From the NCBI GenBank assembly GCA_963682025.1, contig OY821519.1, positions 139,915,429-139,979,428 of the forward strand: a stretch of 64,000 bases of DNA, read 5' to 3'. The stretch comes from Cordilura impudica. Lineage: Eukaryota > Arthropoda > Insecta > Diptera > Scathophagidae. Under the pieces are notes generated by a model that worked only from the letters and a program-made list of their open reading frames with translations, was not told the DNA's origin and made no database searches. Made by a program: the position numbers and the translations under genes. Position 1 is the stretch's first letter. Each line of letters starts with the position of its first letter. Of the stretch, positions 44,991 through 56,162 are shown piece by piece.

Positions 44991-45467
44991 TGAAAGTTAA
45001 ATTTGGGAATGTTTAAATTATTCCAGGGAAAATCATCATAAAATTCGTTATTTTTTTTGAAAATACAACTGCAACACAAACATAAAAAAAAATTCATTGG
45101 AAAAAATTCCAAAATAACAAATTCAGTGAAAAAAATCGAATTCAATATCAATGAGCCGCAGTTAACTCAACGAAGAGCCGCATTTGCCCACCGTTGGTAT
45201 ATATTACAAAAATATGTTTTTATGCCTCAGTGTTACCTTTTGCAATAAAAAAATCTGCCCAAAAGGTACTTTTGGTCCTCCCGGGCGATATCATTGAGCT
45301 CATTGGGGAAATACAAGTCAGTATTTAGAAAGCAATGAAAACTATATGGTAGAGGAGAAATCAAGTATTGCATCAACCTCGGAATAAAATTGGAAACAGG
45401 CCACAAACCAAAAATTTTGGAAGCGAAAGGTGCGACAAAGAAAACGCCACGCAGAGGAAGCTTATAA

Positions 45468-46777
45468 AGGGTGATTTTTTAAGAGCTATAGGAAAGTTTT
45501 CCAAAAAAAAAAACACATAAAATTCAGAAAATTGCATGAAATCTTTATTTGAATCGATAGTACGGTCCATATAATTTATTGTTTGAAGATTATTTCATGC
45601 AAATGTTGACCGTGACTGCGCCTCAAATGGTCCATCCGCTTAGTACAATTTTGGCATACTCTTTCCAACATTTCGGCCGGTATCTCACGAATAAATGCTT
45701 CAATGCTGTCTTCCAATGGGTCAATTGAAGCGGGATTGTCTGTACAGACATGAGCTTTAACATAGCCCCACAAAAAATAGTCTAAAGGCGTTAAATCGCA
45801 CGATCTAGGCGGCCAATTGACCGGTCCCGAACGTGAAATAAAATGTTCACCGAACTCGCCTCTCAATAAGTCCATTGTTGCGCGTGCTGTGTGGCATGTG
45901 GCACCGTCTTGTTGAATCCACATGTCATGCAAGTCAAGCTCTTGCATTTTGGGCAAAAAAAAGTGGGATATCATCTCTCGGTAGCGCTCACCATTCACAG
46001 TTACGTTACGATTCGCATCATCTTTGAAGAAGTACGGTCCAATGATGCCACCAGCCCATAAACCGCACGAAACTGTGAGTTTTTCTGGATGCATTGGTAG
46101 CTCTGCCAATGCTTCTGGCTGATATTCACTCCAAAATCGATAATTCTGCTTATTTACGTACCCATTGAGCCAAAAATGAGCTTCGTTGCTGAACACAATT
46201 TTTCGGTAAAACAGTGGATCTTCGGCCAACATTCCAAGAGCCCATTCACCAAAAATTCTACGTTGCGGTAGGTCGTTTCGCTTCAATTCTTGCACCAGCT
46301 GTATTTTGAAAGGCTTCACACCTAAATCCTTCCGCAAAATTTTCCACGTTGTTGAGTAACAGAGGCCCAATTGCTGCGAACGGCGACGAATCGTTAATTG
46401 ATGGTCATCATTAACACTGGCCGATACAGCTGCGATATTTTGTTCAGTTCGCACTCTACGTAAGCGTGTTGATGGTTTAATGTCCAACAATATAAATTTG
46501 GTAAGAAATTTAGTCACAATAGCCCGAATAGCCGCTTCAGTGGGTCGATTAAACTGACCATAAAATGGAAGAAGCGCGCAATGAACTTTCTTAACATAGC
46601 ACGCATTTTGATAATAAAATTCAATAACTTGCAAGCGTTGTTCGTTTGTAATATTTACGATTCATGGTTAAATTATAGACCAAACTGAAGATGATTGACA
46701 ATGAAACAAAACACCAAACGTGCGTCAGCTGTTTAAACCAGTGCTGCCAAAAAGATAATAGCTAAAAAATCACCCTT
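45468..46777 (-). mobile_element. Mariner-type transposon with TA duplication, nearly complete
   Basis: 1310 bp between TA dinucleotides (45466-45467 and 46778-46779). Both ends are AAGGGTGATTTTTTA, followed by (AG)AGCTAT on the left and GCTATT on the right. It contains a single long transposase frame. The best-preserved DNA transposon in the window. Confidence 0.9.
45576..46634 (-). CDS. Mariner-type transposase, 352 codons open, catalytic Asp changed to Asn
   Basis: The protein has a helix-turn-helix N-terminal half (LQ)VIEFYYQNACYVKKVH and FNRPTEAAIRAIVTKF, then TIRRRSQQLGLCYSTTWKIL, KDLGVKPFKIQLVQELKRND, and the catalytic core. Core motifs: IVFSNEAHFWLNGYVNKQN, LWAGGIIGPYFF, MWIQQDGATCHTARATM and PPRSCDLTPLDYFLWGYVK, with the end QHLHEIIFKQ. 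By count 36 residues separate the second and third Asp. The first catalytic position, Asp in FSDEAHF of relatives and of the copy at 38476, is Asn here (codon 46185-46187). The true start is probably the ATG at 46665-46663; a small indel just after it shifts the frame, so the open frame begins at an internal Met (46634). Likely inactive, though young. Confidence 0.85.
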   Translation of the reverse strand: MQVIEFYYQNACYVKKVHCALLPFYGQFNRPTEAAIRAIVTKFLTKFILLDIKPSTRLRRVRTEQNIAAVSASVNDDHQLTIRRRSQQLGLCYSTTWKILRKDLGVKPFKIQLVQELKRNDLPQRRIFGEWALGMLAEDPLFYRKIVFSNEAHFWLNGYVNKQNYRFWSEYQPEALAELPMHPEKLTVSCGLWAGGIIGPYFFKDDANRNVTVNGERYREMISHFFLPKMQELDLHDMWIQQDGATCHTARATMDLLRGEFGEHFISRSGPVNWPPRSCDLTPLDYFLWGYVKAHVCTDNPASIDPLEDSIEAFIREIPAEMLERVCQNCTKRMDHLRRSHGQHLHEIIFKQ

Positions 46778-46779
46778 TA

Positions 46780-48200
46780 CAAGTTCTCGAGGAAAAGTGG
46801 TAGCACGAAAAGAAATTTTGAATAAAAAACAGGTTCGAGACAAAACATTTTAATCGCACTGGAATTTGATTAATTCTTTTTTTTCAGTTTTAGCCTTTCA
46901 AAATCTACTTCTAACTACGATACTGTCTCACCCAATCATCATCATCATCATCAACATAATAGAGAATGAGCAGAATTCAACAGCATACAACAATAACAAT
47001 CTTTTTAAAATCATTTTTTCTAATCTCAACTATTATAGCAAAGTCATCATCACCCTGGGAACACATTAAATCTCACATGAAACAGATAACAAGTCCTCCA
47101 CATTGCTTAAACAATTCCTCAGGTGTTTAAATAGTTTCACCAAGAAAACAAAGGTTATAAAAACAACCAGCTCTCGCATCACATTTATTTTAGTGAGGGA
47201 ATGAATGAGTGAGCGAGTGAATGAGTAAGTGTCTGAATGTGTTACCATACAGTTCAAATCGTATGTATCCCATAAACAGACAAAAACGAACGAGCCATCA
47301 CACATCAAACTTCCACAGCTTCTTAGATCAAAAGGCTAGTTAACCATAAAGTTACAAAACAAATGAAATGTTATTCACAGAAAAAAAATACATAAAAAAA
47401 AGTATTGTATGTACAAAAATAAACACAGTCATATAACCAGCAAACAACCAAATCAACTAAAACTCTTTCAATAAAATTTAAATTGATTATTTCAGTTTTA
47501 TTATTTACCCTTCTAACTCTTTTTGTATGTAACCGTGATCATGAAAATTAAATTAGACACGATGTTAATGCCACCATCACCGGTAGAGAAATAAATTGTA
47601 TGTGTGTATTAATATAGAAAAAGACACCTGAGGGCGGCGACGGAATTTGCATCTAAAATGCTTATCTGCACAACGAATTGGATATTTTGCTGTTAAGTAA
47701 GATACTTAAAATAACTAAAGAGAGTAATGAAGAGTCTCCTAGCACTTTCTTAATTATAGCATATAAATTTTTAAGAGTCCGCTGAAAGACTGATAATTTA
47801 GTAAATTTTGCATAAAATTTTCAACATTTAAAAAAAAAAAAATAAGCACAAAGCGTGTCTATTACAGAAGTATCATGAGCATAGAAAAATTCTCCACTGA
47901 GGCCACAGAAGAGTTTAAGATCTCAACACAAAATTATTTTACATTATTCCGTGCGACATTGAGGTCAGCATGGCAAAGACCATTAGGCAAATATAATTTG
48001 ATCTCAGGATCACGAGTTTTATGAAATATTTTTGTTTTTGTAAAAGATTGAAACAATTGCGTTAAACAAAGTAATTTGAACGGATGTTTTTATTGAAAAG
48101 AAATAAGATAACTAATCCAATTCAAAAATGTTGGGTAAGAGAAGAATACAACTAGATAGATTAGATATCTTAATTAGATTTGTATTAAACAAATATAGTC
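46780..48200. other. No recognised gene; simple repeats
   Basis: Contains an (ATC) microsatellite at about 46936-46955 and GAAT/GAGT tetramer repeats at about 47196-47232. No domain found; base composition is slightly less AT-rich than neighbours around 46.9-47.5 kb. Confidence 0.4.
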
Positions 48201-48942
48201 TCAGTATAGTAAAGGCCAAGTAAAAATGTATGAATTTTTTTTTTTCGCGAAAACCTGATGTTATGGAAAAATTCTGATTTTAGATTCTGATTCAGAGCGT
48301 CATATACGTGGCCCCAAGGGTCTGTCAAAGGTATAATAAAGTTTTTACTGCATTATTTCAAGTTCATACGAGAATATACAAATAGGATTATTTGCAAGTT
48401 TTTCTGAATTTATAACAAAGAGCTCAATAGCTGTCGTATAATTGCAAAATATGGGTATCAAAATGGTCTCTTAGGCAGACGAGTCGCAGCCTCGCGGAAT
48501 CATCTTCAAATATAACCAAATTCTTTGAACTAGCGCTAAGACTGGTCTGGGTGTTAATACAAGAAAGTTGATCTGATTCTTTTCTCCAAAAATGCTTTAA
48601 ACATAATCCAAACATTAAACACACTCTCCATTCAATCCTGACGAAGGAACTGACAGACAACACTTGACTGAATACCAGTAAACCTTCTCGCTCGCTAGTT
48701 ACCCAAGAACGTAGTCATTGGGGTCGCTTATAACCAATGACATAAAAACCTTTTGGGCGTGCATAAATTCAGAAGCAGCAAAGTGCTGCAGTTAGTATAG
48801 ATTATTGCAAACCCATACCCTCATTCGAATCAGTGTTCTCGACAAGATTCGGGGATATCTAAGTATGTAACAGATAACAAATCGGCCATACAAGACCTTT
48901 GGGTGCGTGCTTCCGAAACAGGTACATAACTAGATTACGTTG
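48201..48942 (+). pseudogene. Probable 5' side of the LOA-type retrotransposon split by the RAG-like element
   Basis: The sequence just before the insertion (48780-48942) is the upstream neighbour of the LOA tail found at 56195, but it is too eroded to give clear RNase H motifs. The minus-strand frame 48424-48663 lacks domains. Assignment rests mainly on the clear tail on the other side of the insertion. Confidence 0.3.
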
Positions 48943-48974
48943 CACAGTGGCTGAAAATTGTTTTTCATTGGCTA
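48943..48974 (+). repeat. Left terminal inverted repeat of RAG-like element
   Basis: Starts with CACAGTG, then GCTGAAAATTGTTTTTCATT and GGCTA. It pairs with 56163-56194 at 26 of 32 positions. The five bases outside are CGTTG. Confidence 0.85.
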
Positions 48975-50317
48975 CAATTCTGTAACTTTTGAACCGAACA
49001 AAATATTTTGGTAATTCTTTTTCTTTTGGGTCTGTCTTAATTTCATTAAAATTGATTGAGTGCTTCTTAAGAAATTCTAGGTTAAAATTGAACTTTTAAT
49101 TTTTTTTTAACTTTTAGCGTGAAATATGGGTTTCTAATTTTTTTTATTTATTAAAATATGTCATATTTGGATATTAATAATAATTACAAGCATTTTTTTT
49201 TTTTTTGTAATAATGGGACTTTTTTTAATGCTTACATTCAAAAAATTTGTACACTCAAAAGAAAAAAAAAAGTAAAATCAACTGGAAATTTGGCTATTTC
49301 TACTGAAAATTTAAATATTTTTCCTGTCAAATTTTCAAATTTGTTTACACTCAAAGAATATTTCCACTTAAAAAACGTTAGTAATATTATCTAATAATCT
49401 TGCTATTACTACAGAAAAATGTATCATTTTTTGCTGTCAAATTTTTTAATTTTTGCAAAATAAATCTGGGTTTTTTTTTGAACCTTTCTTATTTATTAAA
49501 ACATTTCATACATACGTGGGTAAAGAAACCTTTTAAAAACAAAAACTGCAATAGATTTTAAAAGCGTTTTTAACCATGGGAGGTTCAGTTTATTATTGTT
49601 TTTTACTAATAATATGTTTTTCGTAGTTATAACTATTATTCATGCAATTATAATTATTATTCATTTGATTTAAATATTGGTTGCAAATATTCCATATTTT
49701 GTTCTGTGTTATTTCTGTTCTTTAGTAGTTTTTTGACTTCTTCATCTAAATCCCGATGTTCCACTTTCCATTGATTTCGAATACTGTAGATGAACGGATC
49801 TAACGTTGCCCCAATAATATATTAAATAGATCCTCATTTGTGGAATTTTATGAAATTATTCTAGTATTGTGATCTCTATAAAATCTGTAATCCTTATTCC
49901 TTTTTTCTTAAGCCTCCTCTGATAGTTCTCCAAGTGGCGCCAAATGATACTTAATGACATCTTCTGCATATTTCTCCATGGGCATTTGGTTATTCCAATT
50001 TCCTTAGCATAATCTCCAAATTTTTTGGAGTCAATTTCGTCATTGTACGCAAGTACACTTGTAGGATTATTTTAAAACTGAAAATAAGGTTTAAATCCAC
50101 TCCTGTTATTTCGGATGCTGTTTCTGGATCTGAAAAGAATCTTCTTGCGGTATTGCCATCATTTGTATTGCCTGACCCTTGTTTTGGCTGATCTATAATC
50201 AATCCAAATTTGCGATATTCATCTTGAGCATGTTTCTTTTTTGATCTTCTTAACTCCTTGTTGCTTTCATTGTTTCTTATTGATCCTGAAGAACCGAAAT
50301 CCAAATCATAACTCATT

Positions 50318-51097
50318 ATACACTATACCACTATGTGGTTTGGGTATAATGACTTTGTGCTGCTGTTTGTAACAACCAAAAATATTTGACCTAGACCCAT
50401 CTTTAATTATACCGATCGAATCAGAATCACTTTCTGAGTTGATTTAACAATGTCCGTCCGTCCGTCCGTCCGTCCGTCCGTCTGTGTGTCCATGTAAAGC
50501 TTGTAATCAAACTGCAGGTCGCAACTATGAATATATTTTGATGAAAATTGGTATATAAGCTTTTATCTGCCATGGAATGAACGTTATTGAAATTGGTGAG
50601 AATCGGTCCATGTTCAGACCTAGCCCCCATACAAATTACCCATATGAAATCGACATAAATTGCCATAAGATCCAAATTGTCATATAGATCTTACTCAAAT
50701 TGGTTTTTGTATGCGTTCATTACGTCCATTAATGAGTAGTCCAAAAATGATCCCTTTGGCCCCATATAGAGCTGCTTCCCGATCTTCACTTAAATCTATT
50801 AAAAAACAAAAATATTGCACTGATTCTTCTCAGATTTTGTTTGTATATATTTTTGCAAACTACAAGAGACTTTAGTAAACATAATCAGGATCGGTCCATT
50901 TTTGGACCTAGTCCCCATATAGATATAGCATCCGATATGAACTTTTTCATATCTTCAGCCTAAAAAATTAATAAAAATCAGACTCAAATTTGGTTTTTGC
51001 TTATTTTCTATGTCCAGTTAGTTGGGCCTAAGTGATAGGGCTTGGTATAGGGTATCGTATAGTCGGTCTAGACCGACTATAATTTTCTTACTTGTTA
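50318..51097 (-). mobile_element. DINE-1-like element, family A, full copy (A7)
   Basis: Plus-strand left end ATACACTATACCACTATGTG, a (GTCC) microsatellite at 50453-50481, and right end CGGTCTAGACCGACTATAAT followed by TTTCTTACTTGTT. It begins exactly where the RAG-like coding sequence stops (…ATGAGTTATGATTTGG on the minus strand). Confidence 0.85.
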
Positions 51098-51643
51098 TTA
51101 TTCGTTTTTTGCATGTAGAAGTTACAAAAGAACCGTGATGTTATTTTACGTTTAAAAGCCATGAATTGAAGCAAAATATTTAACACGTGCATTTTCGGTT
51201 TTTTGTGTACAGATTGTGCTGCTAGAATCAAAATTGAAATTAAAGGCAGGGTATGGAGATAAGACGGGCAGAAGTTGGAATCCAACATGGTAGGGTATGA
51301 AGTTGCAGACTTAAAATGCAACAATTACAAATATCGACATCACATTTTAATGTGATAAATATTTAAGATTCTGAGAATAAATCCATCCAGATTGCCTGAG
51401 TTCTTTAATTCGGTAGATTCTAAAAACTTAATTTCTATTCGGAAAAATGGTTTTCAAATTTTGACGGGTAAAAACTTTTTTTAAGAAAAGTATATATACT
51501 TTTTCTACAACAAAACATTAAAATTGCGGGAAGGATAGTTTGAACTAAAACTTTTGAAAATATGTACCACTGTGTTCAAACGAGAACTTGATTCATGTTA
51601 TAAAATCAAAAAAAAAATATCGAGTTTTTAATCATTTCATTTT
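51098..51643. other. 546-bp segment trapped between two same-orientation DINE-like copies
   Basis: Not part of the RAG-like gene: the coding sequence either side of A7 and A8 joins without it. I recognise no domain; a 78-codon minus-strand frame (51088-51324) has no motif. Possibly flanking DNA carried in with the DINE-like copies. Confidence 0.5.
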
Positions 51644-52408
51644 ATACCCTATACCACTATGTGGTTTGGGTATAATGACTTTGTGCTGCTGTTTGTAACT
51701 ACCAAAAATATTTGACTTAGACCCATCTTTTATTATACCGATCGATTCAGAATCACTTTCTGAGTCGATTTAGCGTCTGTGTGTCCATGTAAACCTTGTA
51801 ATCAAACCACAGGTCGCAAATATGAATATATTTTAATGAAATTTGGTACGTAAGCTTCTATCGACCATGGGATAGACGCTATTGAAATTGGTGAAATTCG
51901 GTCCATGTTGAGACCATACAAATGACCCCTATGAAATCGACATAAATTACCATAAAATCCAAATTATCATATCGATCTCAATCAAATTGGGTTTGTATGT
52001 GTTTATTATATCCACTCATCAGTAGTCCAAAAATAATTCCTATAGGACACTTCTTAGTCATAGGTCCCATATAGAGCTGCTTCCCGATCTTCACTTAAAT
52101 CTATTAAAAAACAAAAATATTGCACTGATTCTTCTCAACTTTTGTTTGTATATATTTTTGCAAAATACAATAGACTTTACCAAACATAGTCAGGATCGGT
52201 CCATTTTTGGGCCTAGTCCCCATATAGATATAACATCCGATATGAACTTTTTCACATCTGCAGCCAAAAAAATTAATAAAAATCACACTCATATTTAGTT
52301 TATGCTTATTTTCTATGTCCAGTTAGTTGGACGGAAGAGATAGGGTCTATAAACCATGGTATAGGGTATCGTATAATCGGGCTAGACCGACTATAACTTC
52401 TAACTTGT
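51644..52408 (-). mobile_element. DINE-1-like element, family A, full copy (A8)
   Basis: Plus-strand left end ATACCCTATACCACTATGTG, right end GGGCTAGACCGACTATAACT followed by TCTAACTTGTTT. The GTCC microsatellite is nearly lost (only TTTAGCGTCTGTGTGTCC remains). The RAG-like frame ends at its right border after MEHILK. Confidence 0.85.
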
Positions 52409-54247
52409 TTTTAGTATGTGTTCCATAAGTCGTACTCTTGCATGTAGTGGTGATAATCCAAATTCATATGCATCAGTTTTATCTAGTGATTTTGTTGGGA
52501 CTTGATTTAATTGTCTTGATGTTGCTTGGCGTATGATGCAGCTGGATGCAGCCTTCATGTTAGTCAAAGCCTGGCCTACTTTGCCATATATCATTGTCAG
52601 CAATCATTACTTCAATTAGCTGCCCATCTAACTGTAATTTTAATGGCTGTAGTGTTGCAATTTAGGCATTGATATCAGTAACTTCTTTGTCAATGGCATC
52701 ATTAGGTTCTTTTTTGAATTCAAATTTGATTGGCCTGCACTATTTCAAAGAAGGTGGTGTCTCATTTTTCAAAATACCTTTTGTTTGCGTTAGGCTCTCA
52801 ATCTTGCAAAATCTTTTTCAATCGCAATGGGACAAATGATACCGTGAACATATCTGAGTCCGAAATATTTTCACATACTAATTGTTTGTATTGTTTCTGT
52901 CCCGAAGAACCATCACATCCCCATTTACAAAAACGAATTAACTTTGTGTTTCCATATTTCTTTAACTCATTTCCTTTCATTGATTGTAGCAAGCGTTCGG
53001 CTGTGTGATCAAGTAGAGATTGTAGTTGTACCTGTGCCGAAATTGGTGTGATTGTGATAGTATCCTTTGATGGCAAACAGTCCATTTTAGCAGCGGTTAT
53101 GTGATGATATGCTGGATACATATTTGAGCCTTTTTTATTTCTGTTTTGCTATTTTCAAATCCAGAAATAATGTTAATGTCTCCTCATTTGTTTTGCATCG
53201 CTCGGAGTTGGTATACATTTAAGAATCCATTTTGTTTTCACTGGACTAGCTTTAACAATTTTTTCAATGATATCAACTTTTGTTAATTGCTTCCGTGGTC
53301 GTAATTGATGTAGGAAAGATTCATTTATATTTATGTATCGAATTTTTTCGTTAATATCTTTAAGTTTCCGTCTCTTCGAACTATTGCTGCAGTTGTCCAA
53401 TGATTTGCGAGGTCTTCCAGCCTTATCTTGCTTTGCTGTATCTGCAGCGACTGTAAGTTTACCTTCTAACCAGTTTGCACTTTTTATATAAAACTTTTGT
53501 TTATAGTAGCTAACTTCTTTGGAGCGTTTTTTTAGTGCTTTGAAAAAATTAGATAATTGCTCTTGTGTTTCGATGCTACACGAATTATTTTTTATCGTAA
53601 CTAAGAACATCTTCCTGGGTTTTGTTCCTAAAATACTCTTCGGCCAGTTCTTTATATCTGAAGCTCTCCATATTTTTCTGAATATTTTTATTTGCGACAG
53701 TTATTGCTGAAATATATTATAGCAATTGAGTTTGTTTTGAAATGTCAATTTCTTATAAGTCTTTTCATAGGCTATCATATTATGTTTCTAGGTAAAATAA
53801 AAAGGTAAGATAATGGCATTGGTGCATTACTACCTGGAATAATATATAAAAAACTCACTAAACAAATGAATTACCTGGGTGTGCTTTCTTTACTACTTTC
53901 TTTAGTGCATTGTTAAGCAAAATAAAAAGGTATAAAAAAGGTATGATAATAAAAAAAAACCCAGTTTACAAATGAATTACAACCTGTGTGTATTGGGATT
54001 CTTACTTGCAAATGTATCAAAAGGGTGGTCTTTTGTAAGCAGATATCATTACTGGTGATGACTATTAGAAGCCATGGAATACCTAAGGCTCAAATTTAAC
54101 ACACCATTGTATACTTATATGGCTGTTTAAATTACCGTAATTTAAATTTTTTTGAGTAATATAATTCAGATGAAGAAACTGTTCTGCCGGCGGTATACGT
54201 TTCCTGTTCTCTTTTGCTCCCTAGAAGTTCTATTCCACTAAAATTGG

Positions 54248-55860
54248 TTATTTATTTTTTTTATTTATTTATTCATCCTTTATTGGCAGATTATATTTAT
54301 ATGATAAGTATATTTTGAGATCTTATCGACTTGATATTACAACAATTAATATAATGGGATCCTAAGATATTAATTAACAATTTGTTATTAAACATAAAAG
54401 TTTTAAAGGTAAAATAGGGGAAAAATTCTTTATGTAAATATTTGGCAATTCAAACACTGTTAGAAAAATACATATTTATAAAAGTTGATTATAAACAATA
54501 TAATTTTCAATTTGATAATTTCTGATAATTTTAAGTTAATTGTCTACATTCTCTAATCAATGGATAAGAAGAACTTTCAATTTTGTTAAAATAATTACTG
54601 TTAAGTCTTGTTACAAATTCTATTATTTTCTCATATCCCGTTTCTTGATGAAGCATGTACGTGGGATATCTCCAATGCTTGTTGTGTGTAATTTTTAGAT
54701 ATTTGTTTTGAATTATTTGCAACTTTTTTAAATGAAATTTTGCAGCTGAATACCATATAGGGCATGCATAAGTTAAAATTGGTCTAATGACACTTTTGTA
54801 GAGTAGATTTTTGTTTTTTAAGTTTTAAAGGGAACGTTTATTTAGCATTGGCCAAAGAGCTTTAAAAGTTTTAATGGCTTTCTACACGTCTCATCTGAAT
54901 GTGTTTTAAAAGTTAGGTTTTTGTCTAAAATGACACCAAGATATTTAATTTCGTTGTTTACACATATAAAGTTAATTCCAAAGACCAGTTGACGTCTAGG
55001 AGTTCTTTTAGGAGATTTATTAAACGGAAAGATTATTGCCTGAGTTTTATTAGGATTTATCTTGATTTTCCACTTATGAATATATTTATTGCAGGCTAAA
55101 ACACTTTTTTCCATTTTTTTTAAGCAGTGCACTGGTGAGTTTGCTTGTTGTGATTAGCGCAGTGTCGCCTGCATAATATGCTATATTCATGTATGGCGGA
55201 ACTGAGAAATCGGACGTATATATTGAATAAAGTAAAGTAAAGTAAAGTTGTTATTGTTTTGGGGGATGAAAGTTCATTATTGACGGAGACCATAAAAGTT
55301 CTATTTTCAATAAAATCAGCAATAAGATTACAGAGATATTTAGGTATATTTGCAGCTATAAGTTTGTATAATAGACCATTATGCCAAACTGTGTCAAACA
55401 CTTTCTCAATATCTAATAGTATCAGACCTGTAGATCGTTTGTTATATTTGTTGGTAATTATTTTATTTTTTATTCTCCTTATTTGATGAGTAGTGCTATG
55501 TTCTTTTTTGAATCCAAATTGCTCATTACTAATAATGGAATTTTCTGTAGGAAATTCACTAAGACGCGTATAGATTAACTTCTCGAACAGTTTGCCTGAA
55601 TTGCTTAGTAAACTAATAGGTCTGTAACTTGAAGGGTAACTTTTTGGTTTGTTAGGTTTCAGTATAGCAATGACCTTAGCAGTTTTGAACATAATAGGGA
55701 AATAATTGAGCTTAATGCAGATATTGAAGAAAATTACCAAGAGCTTCAGAGCTCTATCGCAGAGTTTCTTTAAAATAAGATTGGGTACATTATCGAAGCC
55801 ACTTAAATTGAAATTTGACACAAATATAGAAATTTAATAAATATTTTAGAACATCTCTAA
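54248..55860 (-). pseudogene. Jockey-like non-LTR retrotransposon, 5'-truncated, inside the RAG-like element
   Basis: RT at 55821-55120: VIAILKPNKPKSYPSSYRPI, ISNEQFGFKKEHSTTHQIR, GLILLDIEKVFDTVWHNGLL. The catalytic box reads YAGDTALI at about 55165 (YADD in active relatives). After a frameshift, 55132-54842 has KWKIKINPNKTQAIIFPF and EIKYLGVILDKNLTFKTHS; the tail includes IQNKYLKITHNKHWRYPTYM at 54722. The 3' end is A-rich on the minus strand near 54250 (TTTATTTATTTATTCATCC on the plus strand). The YADD-to-YAGD change and frameshifts make it inactive. Confidence 0.8.
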
Positions 55861-56162
55861 TATTAAACGGTAGGGTTATGACCGCTTACAACAACTAAAG
55901 ATTGCAATCCTACCAACCTTGTAAAAAAGAACGCGGGTCATTATCGATAATAACTTGCGAGTATTAACCAATTATTTTTGATAAAAAAAAAAACAAAAAA
56001 ATCACCTTTTTCTGAAATTAGAAAAGCAGTTGAGTTTGACAGCATGTCACGCGCACAATTAGCAATAGTTTAACTTAATTTTTTAGCTACATTAATTTGG
56101 ATATATTAGCTACAAAATTGCTTTAAAATTATAAAAAATTCGTGACAAATAAATTTGACTTT

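Larger units (their letters stand above)
41917..45196 (-). mobile_element. hAT transposon, both ends and 8-bp target duplication
   Basis: The left end is CAAGGATGGGCACGTATGAG and the right end, reverse-complemented, is CAACGGTGGGCAAATGCGG. A perfect 8-bp direct repeat GTATATAT flanks the element (41909-41916 and 45197-45204), the target size of hAT elements. The interior carries a BED-finger hAT transposase on the minus strand (42167-43740) and a later retrotransposon insertion (about 44030-44990). Without the insertion it would be about 2.3 kb. Confidence 0.9.
49657..53671 (-). pseudogene. RAG1/Transib-like transposase relic, near full length, split by insertions
   Basis: Minus-strand order. 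Start Met at 53671 (MESFRYKELAEEYFRNKTQE), then a frameshift and SIETQEQLSNFFKALKKRSK with an AT-hook/nuclear-signal-like AGRPRK...SSKRRK. Segment 53121-52798 has DTITITPISAQVQLQSLLDH and CKWGCDGSSGQKQYKQ; CDG matches the first catalytic Asp of RAG1 (SCDGMG). Then CRPIKFEFKKEP, LTMIYGKVGQALTNMKAASS with the next Cys pair reduced to C-I-I-R, and FGLSPLHARVRLMEHILK. The 2.09-kb insertion 50318-52408 follows, after which the frame resumes: SYDLDF, KFGLIIDQPKQGSGNTNDGN with TARRFF, LAPLGELSEEA-stop-EKRNKDYRFYRD (third catalytic Glu region), STNEDLFNILLG and DLDEEVKKLLKNRN, with a stop at 49657. The second acidic residue was not located. It has many frameshifts and several stops, so it is dead. Confidence 0.75.

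Noticed and set aside
50453..50481. Short direct repeats that could suggest a CRISPR-like array
   Set aside because: Uninterrupted GTCC microsatellite inside a DINE-like element; no spacers, eukaryotic context.
51560..51600. A CACAGTGG motif (reverse strand, near 51571) as another RAG-like end
   Set aside because: Only one end is present, the following bases do not match either TIR subfamily, and it lies in the trapped spacer; a seven-base match is expected by chance.
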